From positions 1 through 7,032 of the forward strand of contig JAZNMZ010000031.1 of NCBI GenBank assembly GCA_045580005.1: DNA of 7,032 nucleotides. The letters run 5' to 3'. Position numbers and translations under genes: made by a program. This document shows positions 6,347 to 7,032 of the stretch, piece by piece. Under the pieces are notes generated by a model. That model did no database searches. It was not told where the DNA came from and worked only from the letters and a program-made list of their open reading frames with translations. Within the stretch, counting starts at the first letter, position 1. Each line of letters starts with the position of its first letter. Source of the stretch: UMGS1052 sp045580005. Its GTDB lineage: Bacteria > Bacillota > Clostridia > Oscillospirales > CAG-382.

Positions 6347-6369
6347 AAATATCCGTTATAAAGACTGTA
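6347..6369 (-). repeat. 23-bp direct repeat, copy 2
   Basis: Matches copy 1 at 5806-5828 in 22 of 23 positions, same orientation, with a start-to-start distance of 541 bases, so the two copies bracket the 155-residue gene. Here CCGTTA (6353-6358) can also pair with TAACGG (6395-6400), which would fold the leader transcribed from the upstream promoter. The single difference between the copies falls in this arm. Confidence 0.75.
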
Positions 6370-6384
6370 CAAATTAGGTGTCGC
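6355..6384 (-). promoter_or_regulatory. Possible proximal promoter of the small secreted protein gene
   Basis: By analogy with the other repeat copy, GCGACA (6379-6384) and TATAAC (6355-6360) lie 18 bases apart on the minus strand. The start would be near 6348, giving a 23-base leader holding the strong ribosome site. The -35 matches consensus at four of six positions, so this promoter is weaker on paper than the one at 6437-6465. Confidence 0.35.
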
Positions 6385-6436
6385 AAAATCATTTTAACGG
6401 AAGTAAAAAGGCTTGCTTGCAAGGCTTTATGTGAGT

Positions 6437-6465
6437 ATTATAACACACAAAAAAGAAAATGACAA
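6437..6465 (-). promoter_or_regulatory. Near-consensus extended -10 promoter of the small secreted protein gene
   Basis: On the minus strand TTGTCA (6460-6465) is followed after exactly 17 bases by a perfect TATAAT (6437-6442), preceded by TG-T, an extended -10. It is the best sigma-A promoter in the window. The start would fall near 6430, giving a leader of about 105 bases. The -35 box is made by the distal arm of the symporter terminator, so the end of one gene and the start of the next unit share the same bases. Confidence 0.7.
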
Positions 6466-6490
6466 CTTCTTTATCGGAAGTTGTCATTTT
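6449..6490 (-). terminator. Intrinsic terminator of the symporter gene
   Basis: AAAATGACAACTTC (6456-6469) and GAAGTTGTCATTTT (6477-6490) form a perfect 14-bp stem with a 7-base loop. Read on the minus strand the stem ends in TTTTCTTTTTTG, a good U-tract, 18 bases after the stop codon at 6508. The other strand also has U's after the stem, so it may act in both directions, but no plus-strand gene approaches it here. Confidence 0.9.
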
Positions 6491-6507
6491 TATTATCCAT
6501 TTAATTC

Positions 6508-7032
6508 TTAGTCGTCGAGACTATTATCTGTTGCTCTTTCGAATATTGCCTCGACCTCTTTTGAGGGTGCCTTATCAACAAGCGTAACAACAACAGCTGC
6601 GATCGCACCGATGATAAAGCCGGGGATGATTTCGTATATACCTGTTGTCGCTGTAAGTGTGCTTCCGCCGGGAACAGGGAGCCAGAGCCAGAGCATATCT
6701 ACAAGCGCGCCTACTATGATACCCGCAACCGCACCTTTATATGTAAATCTCTTCCAGAAAAGCGAAAGAAGAACTGCGGGACCGAATGCCGCTCCGAAGA
6801 TACCCCATGCGTTTGACACAAGATCCATAATCGCCTGTGCCGCCTTTCCCTTGCTGCTTGCAATAAAGAAAGCTACAATCGCAATTACCAAAACTATCAT
6901 ACGGCTTACCCAGAGCATTTCCTTGTTGGAAGCCTTTTTTCTGATAATCGGCTTATAAATATCACTTGCAAAAGATGACGCTGCTACAAGAAGCTGTGAA
7001 TCGGCTGTCGACATGGATGCCGCAATAATCGC
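6508..7032 (-). CDS. putP: Sodium/proline symporter (SSS family), C-terminal part
   Basis: The frame is open from the right edge (first codons AIIAAS, then MSTADSQLL) to TAG at 6508-6510, giving 174 residues of what is normally a protein of about 500. These are inner-membrane carriers that bring in a solute, here probably L-proline, with Na+. The first visible motif, MSTADSQLLVAASSFASDIYK, corresponds to the MSTLSCQLL segment of Escherichia coli PutP, whose Ser340 and Thr341 help bind Na+; both residues are conserved here. About four membrane helices follow (SRMIVLVIAIVAFFIAS; the NAWGIFGAAFGPAVLLSLFW helix; the GAVAGIIVGALVDMLWLWLP helix; YEIIPGFIIGAIAAVVVTLV), then the cytoplasmic KAPSKEVEAIFERA tail typical of PutP. 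The GIYEIIPGF-to-KAPS tail favours PutP over pantothenate or other SSS carriers, but substrate is an assignment by similarity. The internal ATG at 7012-7014 is not the true start. Confidence 0.9.
   Translation of the reverse strand, partial: AIIAASMSTADSQLLVAASSFASDIYKPIIRKKASNKEMLWVSRMIVLVIAIVAFFIASSKGKAAQAIMDLVSNAWGIFGAAFGPAVLLSLFWKRFTYKGAVAGIIVGALVDMLWLWLPVPGGSTLTATTGIYEIIPGFIIGAIAAVVVTLVDKAPSKEVEAIFERATDNSLDD

Noticed and set aside
6406..6427. GCTTGCTTGCAAGGC repeat, considered as a second terminator.
   Set aside because: Only a 4-bp stem can form and there is already a strong terminator at 6449-6490; it looks like simple tandem words.

Overview
The window looks like chromosome from a low-to-moderate GC Gram-positive anaerobe, probably a gut clostridium (Clostridia/Bacillota). 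The support is indirect: strong AGGAGG-like ribosome binding sites, sigma-A type promoters, a BspA-like leucine-rich-repeat secreted protein ending in a 'copper amine oxidase N-terminal-like' stalk domain, a DUF3791 gene, and a GC-rich palindromic intergenic element of a style common in clostridial genomes. The genus cannot be fixed from the sequence. Every protein gene I can support lies on the minus strand, so the order of transcription runs from the right end to the left end.

Right end (6508-7032): the C-terminal third of a sodium/solute symporter closely resembling the proline carrier PutP, closed by a strong intrinsic terminator (6449-6490). An almost perfect extended -10 promoter begins inside that terminator and fires into a small membrane-anchored secreted protein (5858-6325). 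Then comes an intergenic region (5605-5857) with another good promoter and a GC-rich foldable element, followed by the 922-residue secreted leucine-rich-repeat protein (2836-5604). A 23-bp repeat carrying promoter -10 sequences occurs upstream of both the small secreted protein and the leucine-rich-repeat gene, so the two may be co-regulated surface genes.

Middle to left (about 200-2760): base composition becomes clearly more AT-rich and holds three genes in one direction: a 474-residue protein with a C-terminal PD-(D/E)XK-type nuclease domain, a 201-residue alpha-helical protein of unknown function with an HEPN-like histidine motif, and a 69-residue DUF3791 protein. This segment looks like an accessory, horizontally acquired insert and is the best candidate here for an undescribed system (possibly anti-phage or toxin-antitoxin), though nothing in the sequence proves function.

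Left end (1-115): the first 38 codons of an FGGY-family carbohydrate kinase, with a promoter that overlaps a perfect 7-bp dyad resembling a repressor operator. A partial copy of that dyad lies upstream of the nuclease gene, at the other edge of the AT-rich segment.

Intergenic stretches are all under 300 bases. I saw no tRNA, rRNA, CRISPR array, transposase, integrase or convincing riboswitch.
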